Positions 1 to 13,098 of a stretch of 64,000 nucleotides of DNA are shown piece by piece (within the stretch, counting starts at the first letter, position 1; each line of letters opens with the position of its first letter). The stretch covers positions 53,516,953 through 53,580,952 of the forward strand of contig NC_051068.1 in NCBI RefSeq assembly GCF_004664715.2. Direction: 5' to 3'. The stretch is from Peromyscus leucopus (taxonomy: Eukaryota; Chordata; Mammalia; Rodentia; Cricetidae). A model generated the notes under the pieces. It did no database searches. It was not told the DNA's origin and was given only the letters and a program-made list of their open reading frames with translations. The position numbers and the translations under genes are program-made.

Positions 1-155
1 TCTTCTAATGTTTCAGTCTATGCTGATAAGATTAAATGTTTATTTGTTAATCAAAACTGTAGTTCTACCAAGGAAGAAGTAATTTGAATTTTAATATTAA
101 ATCTGTCCATGATTCTGAGTGAAAGGACTCCAGCCATGTAGCTTTCACTGTGATG

Positions 156-158
156 ATA

Positions 159-215
<57 letters not shown>

Positions 216-216
216 T
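156..216. repeat. (TA)n microsatellite
   Basis: About 60 bases of alternating TA with single G and C interruptions. A second TA array lies at 1101-1133. Flanks at 217-1100 are AT-rich single-copy sequence with nothing recognised. Confidence 0.95.
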
Positions 217-1098
217 TAATTTTTTCAAAGGTCCTTATTATTAGGATTTTTTGACTTGAAAATCAGGACTATCAATAAAAATAATCATGGTAAATTTTAT
301 GAAAGTTATAGACTAGATAGGAAAAGTAGGCTTCATAGTCATACATCAATTAATAATGAGGCATCATTAAATCATATTTTATTTGGGATAATATCTTAGA
401 GAATTCTTTATCTTGGAATGTATAGATAACAACTGTACACAGTTATATTATAGGCTGTTGCCTCTTTCTCACAAGCTGCAAATCTATATAGCAGGATACA
501 ATACTGCATGCTATGGCAATTATAACACAATGGTAAATATTTATATGTTTAAATATATTTGAATGTTGGAAAGTCCAGTTAAAAATTACACACCAGATTG
601 AAAAGCACTCCAGTTTTATGTGGAGCTCACTATGAATTGACCTTGGAGAAGTAGAAGTTGTCTAGGTGAATCAATGAGCAAACACAAGGACCTTGGGCAT
701 TCCTGAATGCTATTGTGGACTTTATAAGCATTTCACACTTGTTCTTCACTTAGTGTCATTTTTATTGGGCCTTTCTTCAATCATGAGGTCACTTGAGTCG
801 ATTGTGACACTATAAATTTTCATATAATTACCTTTTGAACCACATTGTTGTCTTCACGATACAGAGAGGTTGGTCATCGCAAAATGGATTCCATTTTTGT
901 TGTTGTTTTGGTTTTGAATTTTTTTTAAGAGAATGAAAGAACATGAAGTTGGGTGACTGAGAAAAATCTAGAAAGAAGAGTTGATGGAGGGAAAATAATA
1001 TCAAAATATATTTGTTGTATGAAGAATTTTAGATGAAAAAGTAATATGCTGAAAACACAAGTACATTGTACAGATATATTAAAAATATAATGGTAAAA

Positions 1099-1100
<2 letters not shown>

Positions 1101-1133
<33 letters not shown>
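1101..1133. repeat. (TA)n microsatellite
   Basis: Roughly sixteen TA units. A short CTAT run follows at 1217-1234. The tract 1134-1610 is otherwise single-copy AT-rich sequence without a recognised feature. Confidence 0.95.
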
Positions 1134-1140
<7 letters not shown>

Positions 1141-1610
1141 CAGTCATTTATGAGCATTATCAACTGGGATGCTCAGATCAACTGTAGTATTCTTTGCTAT
1201 GATTGACAGCACAATAATCTATCTATCTATCTATTCAGCATTATCACAAGAAGGGGAACAATGTTTTGTCTTATAGCAAGGCCGCTATGACAGAATTGGA
1301 TATAGTGGTCTTTCAGTTTCATTATTATCTTATGTGGCAACTATCATAAATGTTAACTGTGATTGACTGAAATGTTTTTGTACATGACTGTGCTTGACTC
1401 AAGAAGTACATTCTGACTTAATGATAACAAGCTTTCAGTGAAATTTAAAGAAACATTTTTTTATTTCCTGCCTTTGACACAAATATTAGAGGATAACATT
1501 ATTTTAATTATAATTGTGTAGAATTTTAAATACCAAATATAAATGATTGGGGTGATGTATTAAAATGAATTAAATTTTAGTCATGTGCGTTTGAGTCTCT
1601 TTCTCTGCAT

Positions 1611-1625
1611 ACACACACACACATA

Positions 1626-1692
<67 letters not shown>
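1611..1692. repeat. Compound (CA)n(GA)n microsatellite
   Basis: A CA array with one T interruption passes directly into about 25 GA units. Open frames across it on the minus strand encode only Ser-Leu and Cys-Val runs and are not genes. The tract 1693-2164 beyond it shows nothing recognised. Confidence 0.95.
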
Positions 1693-1694
<2 letters not shown>

Positions 1695-2164
1695 AAAAAT
1701 GCCATTGGGGAGACTGAGAGAAGATTGAGGGTGTCCTCGATTGACCTCCTTTAGGCAATGCCCACCCTCACCAAGCCTAGTCATTATAGGACAAGGCTTT
1801 TGCAGTCTTTTCCTTCACCCTCTTGGTTAAGTATATAGACAGCAGAAGTATTGTGGAATCTATCTCTATACCTGAGCTGATCTCTTTTTAATCATCTCTC
1901 TTACAACTAAAATGTTCTATCTAGAGTCTTATAAACAAATATTTACTCTGAAAGAATGAATAAACTATATATCAAAATGAAGAGTTTAAAATTGCTCATA
2001 AGATGTATATTTGAAATTGGTTTAAATTGGTTTCTGAATGGAAGATTATTCATTAGGGTGTGCATCAAAATAAGAGAAAAGAGATAAATGTAAAGGAAAA
2101 TACATGGTTTTCTCAGGTTCTCACATGACTTGTAACAGCAGTGCAAAGAGGAGTTGTGTAGCAG

Positions 2165-2640
2165 GAATCTTTAAGAGTCTTGTGAATAAACACAAACCCA
2201 AGGCCAGTTATTGGGGTGAATGCAGGAAGATCAGAGAAGCAGAACAAGCCACAGCCACTTCACCTCTCCAGTTCCTCAGCTGATCCTGTTTCCTCAGACT
2301 AGAAGCTTCTGAGTCCTTATCCAAATGAATCTCAGCTGAACTGCTTCTCAAAAGCCTGAAAGCTTAACCAGCTCTAGTTCCTGGTCCTCACACCTTAAAT
2401 ACCTTTCTGCTTTCTGCCATCACTTCCTGGGATTAAACGTGTGAGTCACCATGCTTGGCTGTTTCCAGTGTGGCCTTGAAACACAGAGATCTGCCTGGAT
2501 TTCTGCATCCCAAGTAATAGGATTAAAGGCATGTGTGCCACCATTTTCTGGCCTCTCTATCTAGTGGCTTTCCTGTTCTCTGACTCCAGATAAGTTTATT
2601 AGGGTGCGCAATATTTTGGGGAACACAATACCACCACAGA
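2165..2640 (-). repeat. Rodent LTR-like repeat with a B1-related segment
   Basis: The element carries the block 'gccagttattggggtgaa', a middle C/T-rich part, and a B1-like stretch in reverse orientation near 2472-2553 ('ggattaaaggcatgtgtgcc'). It ends in 'agtttattagggtgcgcaat'. Related copies at 41310-41755 and 56268-56715 share all three blocks in the same order. I believe the family is LTR-type in cricetid rodents but do not assert its database name; the strand is given by the B1-like part. Confidence 0.65.
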
Positions 2641-2815
2641 GCTGCCGTTCAAATTGTCTGACATCAAAGATATACAATCTTTCCTTATCCTCAGAATTCA
2701 AGAAGAGGGTCATTTTTTTTATTAGTTTGTTGAGTATTTACTAGATACAGGGTCTTTGCTAGATCCAGGTGGTATGATACTAAAAATGTGAAAAGATATA
2801 CAACATTGACTAATG

Positions 2816-2948
<133 letters not shown>

Positions 2949-4030
2949 GTTGGAGAAGACAGACACATGATCTACTGGAAATAGTGTTTTTCAAGGATCA
3001 TAATAGTGATATATAATCACAAGCAAATGCTTTCAATTGAAGGGCAATTGACATATAACAATAAATAATAACTTGGGAGCAGTATTACAGGGTGTGACTT
3101 GTGTGACTTGTCCTGTTGAGACATGAATAAATACCTATTCGTTTCAAACAGGGTACCAATGATACACCACAAACATTCTCCTCAAGCCTAACATGGTTAA
3201 CTGATAATTTTATTAGGGTTCCTCTGGGAACATAGTTGAGGGGTCTCTTTACAGGAGCGTTGGTGTAGATGCTTTGTAAAATATGTGTTATGCATATTTA
3301 ATGTTCTTTTGTAACATGGATGGTACAGCTTGTGCATGAGGTAGTTAAAAGTTTTCTTGATGGAGAAATGAGCAGGGAATCGTGAGTTAAGTGGCAGAAA
3401 AAGAAAATGGCTAAAACTATGTTTATATTACTTTTTAAAATTTATTTATTTATTTATCTATCTATTTATTTATTTTACATCCTGACTGAAGGATGTAAAA
3501 TAAATGACCCTTCCCTCCTTCCCTTCCATTCCCTTCCCTCCCTTGCCCACCTCTTCAATCCATTCCTCCCCTGTTTCTGTTTAGAGAAGGGTAGGCCTCC
3601 CATGGATATCAACAAAGCATGGCACATCAAGTTGCTGTAAGACTACGAACCTCTCTCTATACCAAGGACCCAGTATGAAGAACAGGGTTCCAAAAACCAG
3701 CATTAGAGACAGGCCCTGCTCCCACTTCTAGAAGTCCCACAAGTATACCAAGCTACACAACTATTACATATATCAGAGGACCTAGGCTGGTCCCATGTAG
3801 AACTCCTCATTTTTGGCTCTGACTCTGTGAGCTCCCATGAGCCCAGGCTACTTGTATCTGTGGGTTTTCTTGTGATGTCCCTGACTACTCTGACTTGTAC
3901 AATCCCCGCTCCCTCTGTCCAGGATTTCTAGAGCTCAGCCTGATATTTCGTGATGAATCTGTGTATCTGTTTCAATCAGTTACTGGATGAAGGCTCTCTC
4001 ATGACTATTAGGGTAATCACCAATCATGTT

Positions 4031-4401
4031 TGTATAGCTAGAGTTTTTTCTCTCTGGTCCCACCAAGCCCCGGCAGTCCAACAGCCCACTTATAAAATAA
4101 ACTCACATACACTTATATTTATTTAAACTGTTTGGCCTAATGGCTCAGGCTTCTAGTTATCTAGTTCTTACATCTTAAATTAATCCATTTCTATAAATCT
4201 ATACCTTGCCATGTGGCTTGTGGCTTACCAGCATCTTCATATGCTGCTTGTCATGGCGGCAGCTGGCAGTGTCTCCTCCCACCTTCCTGTTTTCTCAATT
4301 CTCCTCTCTGTTAGTCCCACCTATACTTCCTGCCTGGCCACTGGCCAATCAGTGTTTTATTTATTGACCAATCAGAGCACATACAGACCATCCCACAGCA
4401 T
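4031..4401 (-). mobile_element. Solo LTR of a rodent endogenous retrovirus (copy 1)
   Basis: This 371 bp unit aligns by eye with 28983-29358 and, in the opposite orientation, 57010-57380. Shared blocks are 'cccacttataaaataaac' (a TATA/poly(A)-signal-like core), 'ggctcaggcttctag', 'ggccactggccaatcagtg' and 'accatcccacagca'. The ends are TG...CA. 'catgtt' appears on both sides, overlapping the LTR end. No internal gag, pol or env sequence is adjacent, so it is a solo LTR. It lies inside an antisense L1 and is therefore younger than that L1. Confidence 0.75.
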
Positions 4402-5290
4402 GTTTGTCTTTCTGGGTCTGGGTTACTTCACTCAGGATGATTTTTTTCTATGTCCATTCATTTCTCTTCACATTTCATGATGTCATTGTTTTTAACAGCT
4501 AAATAATATTCCATTGTGTAAATGCACCATATTTTCTTCATCCTTTCTTCATTTGAGCGATATCTATGTTGTTTCTAGGTTGTGGCTATTACAAATGAAG
4601 CTTCTATGAACATAATTGAGCAAGTATCCTTGTGGTATGATTGTGTATCCTTTGGGTATATGCCCTAGAGTGGTACAATTGGGTCTTGAGGTAGATTGAT
4701 TCCAAATTTGCTTGATTTAGGTTGAGGTCTTTGATCCACTTTGACTTGAGTTTTGAACAGGGTGACAGATATGGGTTATGGATTTATTTCCATTCTTCTA
4801 CATGCTGGCATCCGTTTATACCAACACCTTTTCTTGAAGATGATTTCTTTTTTCTATTGTATAACTTTGACTTCTTTGTCAAAAATTAAGTGTCCATAGT
4901 TGTGTGAATTTATATCTGGATCTTCAATTCTATTCCATTGATCCACCTGTCTCTTTTTATGCCAATACCATGCAGTTTTTATTACTATAGCTCTGTAGTA
5001 GAGCTTGAAAGAAGTGTTGGTGATACCTCTGGAAGTTCTTTTATTGTACAGGATTGTTTTAGCTATCTTGAGTTTTTTCTTTATCCACATGAAGTTGAGT
5101 ACTGTACTTTCAGGGTCTGTAAAAAATGGTGTTGGAATTTTGATGGGTATTGCATTCAGTCTTTAGATTGCTTATGGTAAGATGACCATTTTTGTTGTTA
5201 ATTCTAGTGATCCTTGAGAATGGGAGATCTTTCCATCTTCTGATATCTTCTCAATTTCTTTCTTCAAATACTTGAGGAATTTGGGAAGTT
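4402..5290 (-). pseudogene. L1 ORF2 fragment, C-terminal part
   Basis: Read on the minus strand, broken peptides such as [13 protein letters not shown] and [16 protein letters not shown] are visible near 4950-5050. These are typical of the LINE-1 ORF2 region after the reverse transcriptase domain. Several stops and frameshifts show it is dead. Confidence 0.8.
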
Positions 5291-6124
5291 GGGGATAAAA
5301 TATATTAAAATAAGAGTGATTTAGTTTACAGATTGAAGAAAATTGCTGAGAAAAATACACTATAGCTTGGGGTTAAATAATTGATTTCAGTTTTCAAGAA
5401 GTTATTCATATCATTGGTTTAAATGTAAAAAGAAAACACTTTTATATGTTAATAAGGAATGAGGTGTCCTGGTAAAAGTGGCAAAATGAAATGCAGTTTT
5501 ACTCAAAACATAAGATTAGTGTATGTTTGAAAAGTGTTGATGTTTCTGTGACAACCTTATGCCATTTTGTATCTTCTCTGCTCCATCCAAAGTACCGAAT
5601 AATATAAATATCACAGGATGATAGCAAAAATCCTTTGTATACCAATATTCTAAGATGTTCCATTTTAAATAATATTGAGACAATCATTAGTAACTCAGTA
5701 GGCCTCACCTGCTTAAGTTCTGCTGAACTATACTGAGTTTGTGCCATAGACTAGTATCTTATGAACTTCTAACAAGTCCTTAACAGAGAACTAAAACTGT
5801 ATAGAGTAGTAAAGATTTATACTAAAGAGTAGTTAAAGTGTATGAGTATAGTTATAGTTGTATTTTGTACAAATATTTAGAATATTAGTCATGGTTTATT
5901 TACATTTTTAAATCTACCTTTTATTGAATATTCCCCCAAAAGATTTTTTATCAAGGCCTACTTTTTAAATTTTGTCATTTGTGAGATTGATTTTAAAAAG
6001 TACCAGTGTTTTGTAATGAACAGAGGGTAGTGTTCATTGGGGGGTGTGTACCAAATACATACTCACACACCAGAGAGCTCTGATTCAATGTATAAGGATT
6101 TCTTAATGATATTGAATTTTTTGA

Positions 6125-6364
<240 letters not shown>

Positions 6365-6564
6365 TGATTTGTGAACTAAGAAATTAAATGTGAATTTACT
6401 GTTCATTTAGGGACATTTATATCCCAATATGCTTTCAATAATTTCCATTTTGTAAAAACAATGAAGCTTTAAAAATGGGAAATATCAGCAACTGAAAAAT
6501 TACAGTTTTGTGAATAGAATACTGTCTTGATGATGAATAGATGTATTCTGATTATAAAACATAG

Positions 6565-6800
6565 TACAGCAGGTAGGAGCTGGGGAGAGAGATTAATGGG
6601 TAAGAGCACATATGGTTGTTGCAAAGAACCTGAGTTTGGTGCACAGTTTATCTGGTATCTCATATCCACTCCAGCTCCAGGCGATCTAGCATCCTCTTCT
6701 AGATTTTATGCCAGTTGCACACACATGTGCATAAAACAAGGTCACACACATGTGCACATCACTAAAAAACAAAATCATTCATTAAAAACATGTTAAAATT
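6565..6800 (+). repeat. B2-type SINE, diverged
   Basis: It begins 'gctggggagagagattaatggg', close to the B2 start (ggctggagagatggctcag), and has 'taagagcacat' and the 'tccactccagctccag' body. A CA-rich tail follows with A-rich sequence. It lies only 240 bases after the Fstl5 donor site. Confidence 0.65.
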
Positions 6801-7674
6801 TCTCCTGAGTATTAGTAATGACTTATATACCAAGAGTTAAGACTGAGTCAGTCAGTTAATTTCTATTATTTTCATACATATCTCAGAGTGTTTTAAAGCA
6901 AAAACAACGTATTACTTTCTGTAAATCTCTACAAAGATGCATGTTCACATATACATGTGTATGTTGGAAAAGTTCAGCTTCAATAGAAATTATTGGATAT
7001 TTTTATGTCATCAAAAATCATTAAATTTTGGGTTCTGTACATAAAAAGAGAAGTGTTTCTTGGAAAAAACCTTTTTCATGTTCAACTTTTTTAACTTCAA
7101 AATAAACAAGTTTAACTTACGATGTAACATATCTAGTAAAGGATAATTTTGTGCCGCTTCTTTGCTTTAAAATGCACGTGTTGAGGTCAGAAACTGCATC
7201 CATGCCTTTCCTGGTTCTGTGAGACACTGTTGGGGTCAACCTTTGGTAGAGAACTAATGGATAAAATGCTTAATTACATCTCATTGGTTTTCTGCATAAT
7301 ACAAGACCCCAGATTTGTGCATCAGTGTGAATATTTATGAGAATGTTTTTCAGTTAAATTTACAAGTTAAAATATCCATATACTTATCTATGCAATTTGA
7401 CCTATTTTTAAAAGAAAAGACATAACTGGATGAATTAACCTTGAGAAGAGCATGCATGCTCTAACAATTATTATATCTTAATATTTTTATTGTACCCCTA
7501 TTTCTAAATCAATAGCAATGGTGTGTGATGGTTGGTATTTAGAAAACAGGGCAGGAATTGCCATGAAAACACATCACTTTTAAACAGCTTTGTTCAGCTC
7601 TAAGATGAAGCTGCATATAAAAGGTACCTAGTGACAGTGTGTATGTCTGTAAGCCTGTATGTGCTCATACGTGT

Positions 7675-7725
<51 letters not shown>
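7675..7725. repeat. (TG)n microsatellite
   Basis: About 24 TG units. The minus-strand open frame across it is low complexity. Confidence 0.95.
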
Positions 7726-7729
<4 letters not shown>

Positions 7730-7804
7730 TGGATATTTAAAAAGAGTGAAAGAAAGCAAACTGAACAAGCTGTGGGAAGCAAGACAGTAAGTAGCATTTC
7801 TTCA

Positions 7805-7960
7805 TAGTGTTTGCTTCACTGGCTGCCTCTAGGTTTCAGCCCTGGGTTCCCATCCCGAGTTCCCTCAATGAACAACTGTGGTTATGACAAGTAAGCCAAA
7901 TAACACCCAAGTTGCTTTTGGTCATGGTGTTTATCATAGTAAAGAAAGCAAACTAAGACA
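7805..7960 (-). repeat. Rodent medium-reiteration repeat, fragment
   Basis: The blocks 'aagtaagccaaataacaccc', 'aagttgcttttggtcatgg' and the terminal 'aaactaagaca' are the familiar end of a common rodent interspersed repeat. Similar ends occur at 20965-21035. I do not assert the family name. Confidence 0.6.
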
Positions 7961-9307
7961 ACCTACATACTCAGTACATTTTGAAGCAAACAAAAAAGGG
8001 ACTAATTTGTCAAATCATATTGAAATGTTACAACAGATATGAACATATGCGTACATATTTCATCATCTCCAGCTGTATGTATCAAAAATGTGATTAAAAT
8101 TCATATGTCTGTATCTTGCAGTAAAATGAGTAACAATAAACTTGCCATGCTAATTATAGAAATCTTAATTATACTCTACAAATATAAGTCTGAGGGAGAG
8201 CTGATTGTGTGTTTTACTAATGTGTTTATCTCACTACATTTATGCAGCATCATCTGAGGCATTTCATTAGCACTCAGGAACTGCAAAATGCAAACCCCAT
8301 AAAGTTCTGCTTTTATTTATGTTTTTAAACTTAGACATGGTGTACTGTTGTACATGCCACTTTCTTACACATTGTCATTTAATTGTGGTGTCATCTGGGA
8401 TACAGGACTGCTCTTCCTCTTCATTTGAGTGATGTTATTATAACTCAGTGAGGTGAACTGAAGTAGCCTTACTGAGAGGAAGAAAATGCTACAGCCATCA
8501 ACAAGACAGGAAAATAAGAATGTAGGACAGAGGATGGGCAGATGCACCCTAAAATTAAAGACAGTGATCATAAAGTAACGTGATAATGACCTGAGAGAAA
8601 TGTCTGTTTCTTAGACTGTTGCCTCTGCTCCCCACAAAGCGAAACAACTGTATGTTCATATTGTTTTCTGAAATGAGTATCTCCTGATGGTGGTTGTAGC
8701 CTGGCTTAGGGCAGCCTTCTAGTGAGGACATACTGGGAGAAATAGAAATCACCTGGGTTATTGTTTTGATATCAGAAATTTGCATCATATGCATAGTTCA
8801 ATAATGATAGACTAGCATGTGCATTGTGAAGAGTTTCAAAATTTTGAGACATTGGTGCCACTTGAGAATTAGTGTAGTTGGAGTACCAGACAGCATCAGA
8901 TGTAACTGTGTCACCAGATATTTATTTTTATGTAGCTGCCACTCTAACTTTATTCTCTATGTTAGGTCCCATAATTTTCGTATTGCCTCTATTTTGATTT
9001 TATATTATTGGCTTCATTCTCTACGTTAGATCCTTCAATTTTATGGGCATTCTCATGGAAGAAATGGATTTATTGCTGTTTTATAGATAAGGGAATGTGA
9101 TTTCATGGATGTTTAGAATCTATTTATTTTAATGTCACCCTAAATTACAGATTAGGATTTTAAAAATAGAGTCAAATAATTTGATATAGATTTTTTTTTA
9201 AAAAATGAGTGTTTTAATAGTATTAGAACTCTGTGCCATGTGTTCACAATTTTGCTACATTCTTATCCTTGTGGTCCTTATAAAAGTAGAATTACATGTT
9301 TTATCAT

Positions 9308-9527
9308 ATTTATTTATTTTATTTTTAATGTGCAAGCATTTTGGGTACACGAATGTATGTTTGTCACTTGCCTGTTTGGTGTCCAGAGCAGTCAGAAGAG
9401 GGCATTGGAATCCCCAGAACTGGAATCACAGATTATTATAAACCACCATGTGGGCACTAGAAATAAAATCTGAGTTGGCTACAAGAGGAACACGCCCTTT
9501 TATCTGCTGAGATGTCTCTCCAGCCCC
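9308..9527 (-). repeat. B2-type SINE (antisense)
   Basis: It ends on the + strand with 'gctgagatgtctctccagcccc', the reverse complement of the B2 start. Upstream are 'ccaccatgtgggcac' and 'cagaagagggcat', standard B2 body blocks in reverse. An AT-rich tail lies at the left. Confidence 0.75.
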
Positions 9528-12500
9528 CACAATAGTTGTTTGGATCTCTTTGTGGTTATGTGTACTCTTTTCTCCATCTCTTCATTTTTTCCCCTTATTT
9601 TCCTTTCCTCACCCCTGCCCAAGTCTCCTTGCTTGTTCAGCATGTGCGTTACAATGCCTGGTTGTGCGATAATGGCGAATTCCTGTAAAAAGTGAGATAA
9701 AAGATGTAGCAGAATACCACTTCAAATATACTTGCCTGCCATCTTGACCTCTGCTAGTCCTCCAGTTTCATTACTACTTTTTGAAAACTAATCCTCTTAG
9801 TAAATTCCTCATTTACAGTGCCGTGATGGTTTACAATTTCCATGACAACCTTGAAACTGACTAAATAATCAATCAGAAAGAAGAGGGCAGATCCTTGGAG
9901 AGACTGTGACACTCTCCTAGATATGTTAAGAATATTCTACACTTACCAATCTGTTGATCTTCCCATCCCATGAAAGTATATGACTTTTAATCTTCTGGTA
10001 ATGTTGGGGGCAGCACTGAGTTAGACTCTCAGTTCTGGTCTTTTATGGGCCATTGAGTAAAGTCTTAACTCCTTGCTTAGTATCCCCTCTGTGGCCGCAT
10101 GCTGTCTGCTAGTATGTTAAAGAAAGAAATTTGTCTTGGAGAAAATAAGGTAACATTGTGGCCAGTGAGTTAAGAACAGAGCTGTGTGAAGCATAATTGT
10201 CAGTATATTTTCCCATAACTGAAAAAAAAATCTCCCAGAACTCTCCTTTACCCTATAGCATGACAAATATTAACCATTTAACTTTCCAGTCTGTCCAAAA
10301 CACATGATGAAAAATATAACCTGTTAGTTAGGGTATCATGGAACAAGGATTGGAGGAAAGCTCTTTATTATGTTAATTCATTGAATTTGGGATTTGTCTG
10401 TCATCTTCTTGTGCTCCCCAGCTTCTCTTCACAGATAAAAACAAAACTAGAACTCTTTCCTGTATCTATTGCACATCATTCCCATATGATGCTTTTTTTT
10501 CTGTTCCTTTTTTTTTGCTCCTTGTTTCATTATCATTTTTGAATTTTGCGCATCTTCATTTTTCCCTTATTCAGCTGCCACCTTCTAGTTGCTTACATGT
10601 AACATCTCAGAATAAGTTAGCCTCCTCTTCTTTGTATAACCTGTAATATTTATGTAATGGCATCTCCAAATATCAACAAGCACTCTACTTGCTGGACTGT
10701 ACATCTTCCTTGTATCAGCGCCTACCTTGCCTACTTCTCCATCTGTAGTGCTGATCATACTGCCACTGTATTGACTGATGGAAGACTGTATGAGGACCAT
10801 AGTATTCTTTGAGTGTCTCTAATGGGGCCACTTAAAGGCTGTTAAGTGTCTGTATCTCTCTTTGACCAGAGTGTCTTATCCAGCTAACCTGGCAAATTGA
10901 AGCTGATCTATGATTTTTCCCCCTGAAATCAAAGAATTTCTCTGTGAGGATCACTGTGTGAATGAGGCAAAGACTGTGTGAAATTTAATCATTCTTGAGA
11001 GTGTAGCTGTTCATGGTGATACCATATAATTCAAAGAACTGCTTTGTGAGATAAGATTTTTTCTTTTCTTTTGCTTTTGTACTAACGCTGATAGATATGG
11101 ACTAATGGAAAGCAGCAGGAGAGAAGTATAGGGACAAAGATAAACACTAAAGGAACCTCAGAGGCCCATTGCTGTGAGTTCTAGGCCAGCCTGGGGTACA
11201 AAGTGATTTTCAGGCCATCTTAAGTTACAGTGTGAAAACCTGTCTCATATTCAAAAACAAGAAAATGTTTTCTCCCTTAATTTAAGAGACTGTGGCAACA
11301 CTTGCTGAGCCAAGAGTTTTGAAAAAGTTTTTTGTCATGCAAGATGAATAACTTCTGGAGATTTGATGTATGATGTGCTGGCTACAGCTAAAAGTAATGC
11401 ATTTCTACTTATTTGTGAGAGGGTAGATCTAAAGAATTCTTGCCATACACACATACACATAGAAAAAATAATAAATATGTGAGTAATGGTATCTTTACTA
11501 GCTCAGTGATAATGGTTAATTCATTATATATGTTCATTTACATATCTGGTGGTGGTCCTTAAGTGTACAAAAATTTTGTCAAAGATGTTAGTAAAGGTAA
11601 AATAAAGAACATATAAAATAGAAACCCTTTTAGAAATGTGTTGTGCTTGGATTACTGATAGGTTTATATACTTTCTGAATTTTATTATTCTCATGATAAA
11701 AGACTTTAAAAGAAATATTATAATGGTGTACTGCTGACAAAGAGGAATTCTTCTGAGTTCATTGATCATTTTTTTTTCTTACAAATATTGGGAGGGCAGA
11801 GAAAGATGTATTAAGGTTTGTTCAGTGAGTATATTTGTATGCTGCCAGTAACCATGAAAGGTCTGAGATTTTTCCTTTCACCCACTTTATAGATAATAGT
11901 TTTCTTTAAGCATACATAGTTTCACAATTAGTAACAGAAGTCCCTCGAGTTAGAGACAAAGAACATTCCAATATTCAGCAATGACAGTCGGCATAGTATC
12001 AGTATTTGAACTATATAATGTTTATATAGTTTGATGTTGGTACAAACGAATGTTCTACTAAGAAACAATCCATGGCTTTTTAACAGATATACACAGTGAT
12101 GTTATGTCAGAGCCAGTGGTGGGAAATGAATGATTATTAAAAAGACTATTAAAGGGAACCCACGGTACTTCTTGGGTTCTTCAACACAGTCATGAAGTTA
12201 ACATTGTAGTATCTTCAACACAGCAATGGCTTCTTTTTACTGGGAATCTCTTTTGATGCCTCAATAGGTAGCCTAGATTAAATAATGGTCAGTTTGTGGC
12301 TCAGGTCATCAGATTTGTAGGAGCACAAAAAGCTATGTTTGGATTATCTTCCAATATATATTGGGACTGGGCCATGTATCAAGTCAGAACTAATACTTAA
12401 TAAATCTGATTAAACTTCAGTACTATATGGGCAAAGTTGACTAAAAACCAGGTGTGTGGCTACAGATTCATTCCTTCTCACACCCAGTGAAAATCTTCTT

Positions 12501-12734
12501 AAAATCTTTAAGAAAATAGTGTTGTGTTAAGCTTTGGAAATGTTGTTTATTATTTCTAGCCAAAGTTTAGTTGTTCCTCTGGGGAAAATTATTTGGCATT
12601 TGATGTCCAAAGTCAATTTGTTTAACAAAAACAAACACAAGCATATATCTGGAGTATGAAACTCTCAAGATAAGGCTCTATGACAGAGAATGAATTCTCA
12701 TGGTAGTAGGTGGTTTGCAAAATGACACTCCTCT
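9528..12734. other. Intronic sequence, mostly single copy
   Basis: Except for an old B1 remnant at 11155-11270 I recognise no repeat or exon. Open frames up to 81 codons (for example 11524-11769, minus) have no recognisable motif and no splice context. Confidence 0.5.
11155..11270 (+). repeat. B1 SINE remnant
   Basis: 'tgtgagttctaggccagcctgg' followed by 'tacaaagtgattttcagg' and 'aaaacctgtctcatattcaaaa' matches the B1 3' half with many substitutions, so this is an old copy. Confidence 0.65.
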
Positions 12735-13098
12735 TACCTCTGTGATCTCACATTAGAACCTGCTACTCCTTCTCCTGTTCCCCCTCTACCTCCCTCCCAC
12801 CCCATTCCCCATCCACTCCTCATAGGGGGTAATGCCTCCCTTGGGGAGTCAAGACAGGCTGGCATATCAAGTTGGGGCAGGCAGGAATAACCCCCTCCCC
12901 ACTGCATCAAGGCTGAACAAGATATCACACCACAGGGAATGTACTCTGAAAAGTCAGTTCATGTATGTGGGAAAGACCTGCCTCCACTGCCAAAGCCCCC
13001 ACAAACAGATCAAGTCACACAACTCTCACTCACATTCAGAGGGGAGGGAGGGGGAACTGTGGTTTGTATGTAAAATGAAAAAAAATTAAATAAATAAA
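12735..13098. mobile_element. Short L1 3' end with internal inversion (probable twin-primed insertion)
   Basis: Bases 12735 to about 13030 are L1 3' UTR in reverse orientation; 'aaacagatcaag' and 'cattcagagg' match the antisense L1 at 54600-54660. From about 13031 the sequence switches to the forward L1 3' end ('ggagggagggggaactgtgg' and 'atgtaaaatgaaaaaaaatt') and ends in an A-rich tail. The order (reversed 5' part outside, forward 3' part plus tail) is that expected from twin priming. 'aaaatgaca' at the left edge and 'aaaaagaca' after the tail may be the target-site duplication. Confidence 0.55.

Larger units (their letters stand above)
3430..5290 (-). mobile_element. LINE-1 fragment (antisense to Fstl5), split by a solo LTR
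   Basis: Bases 3430-4030 are L1 3' UTR in reverse, including the C/T-rich block and 'ggcctcccatggatatcaac'. Bases 4402-5290 are the reverse complement of the ORF2 C-terminal part, from the end of reverse transcriptase to near the stop. Signature blocks include 'attccattgtgta' and 'ccaataccatgcagttttt'. The element is 5' truncated near 5290 and full of frameshifts. Compared with the L1 at 54310-55772, about 450 bases of 3' UTR are missing where the LTR sits. Confidence 0.85.
6801..9307. other. Intronic sequence, mostly single copy
   Basis: Apart from the (TG)n at 7675-7725 and the repeat at 7805-7960 I recognise nothing here. Open frames are short and composed of unrelated residues. No exon with flanking splice sites and plausible coding content was seen. 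Confidence 0.5.
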
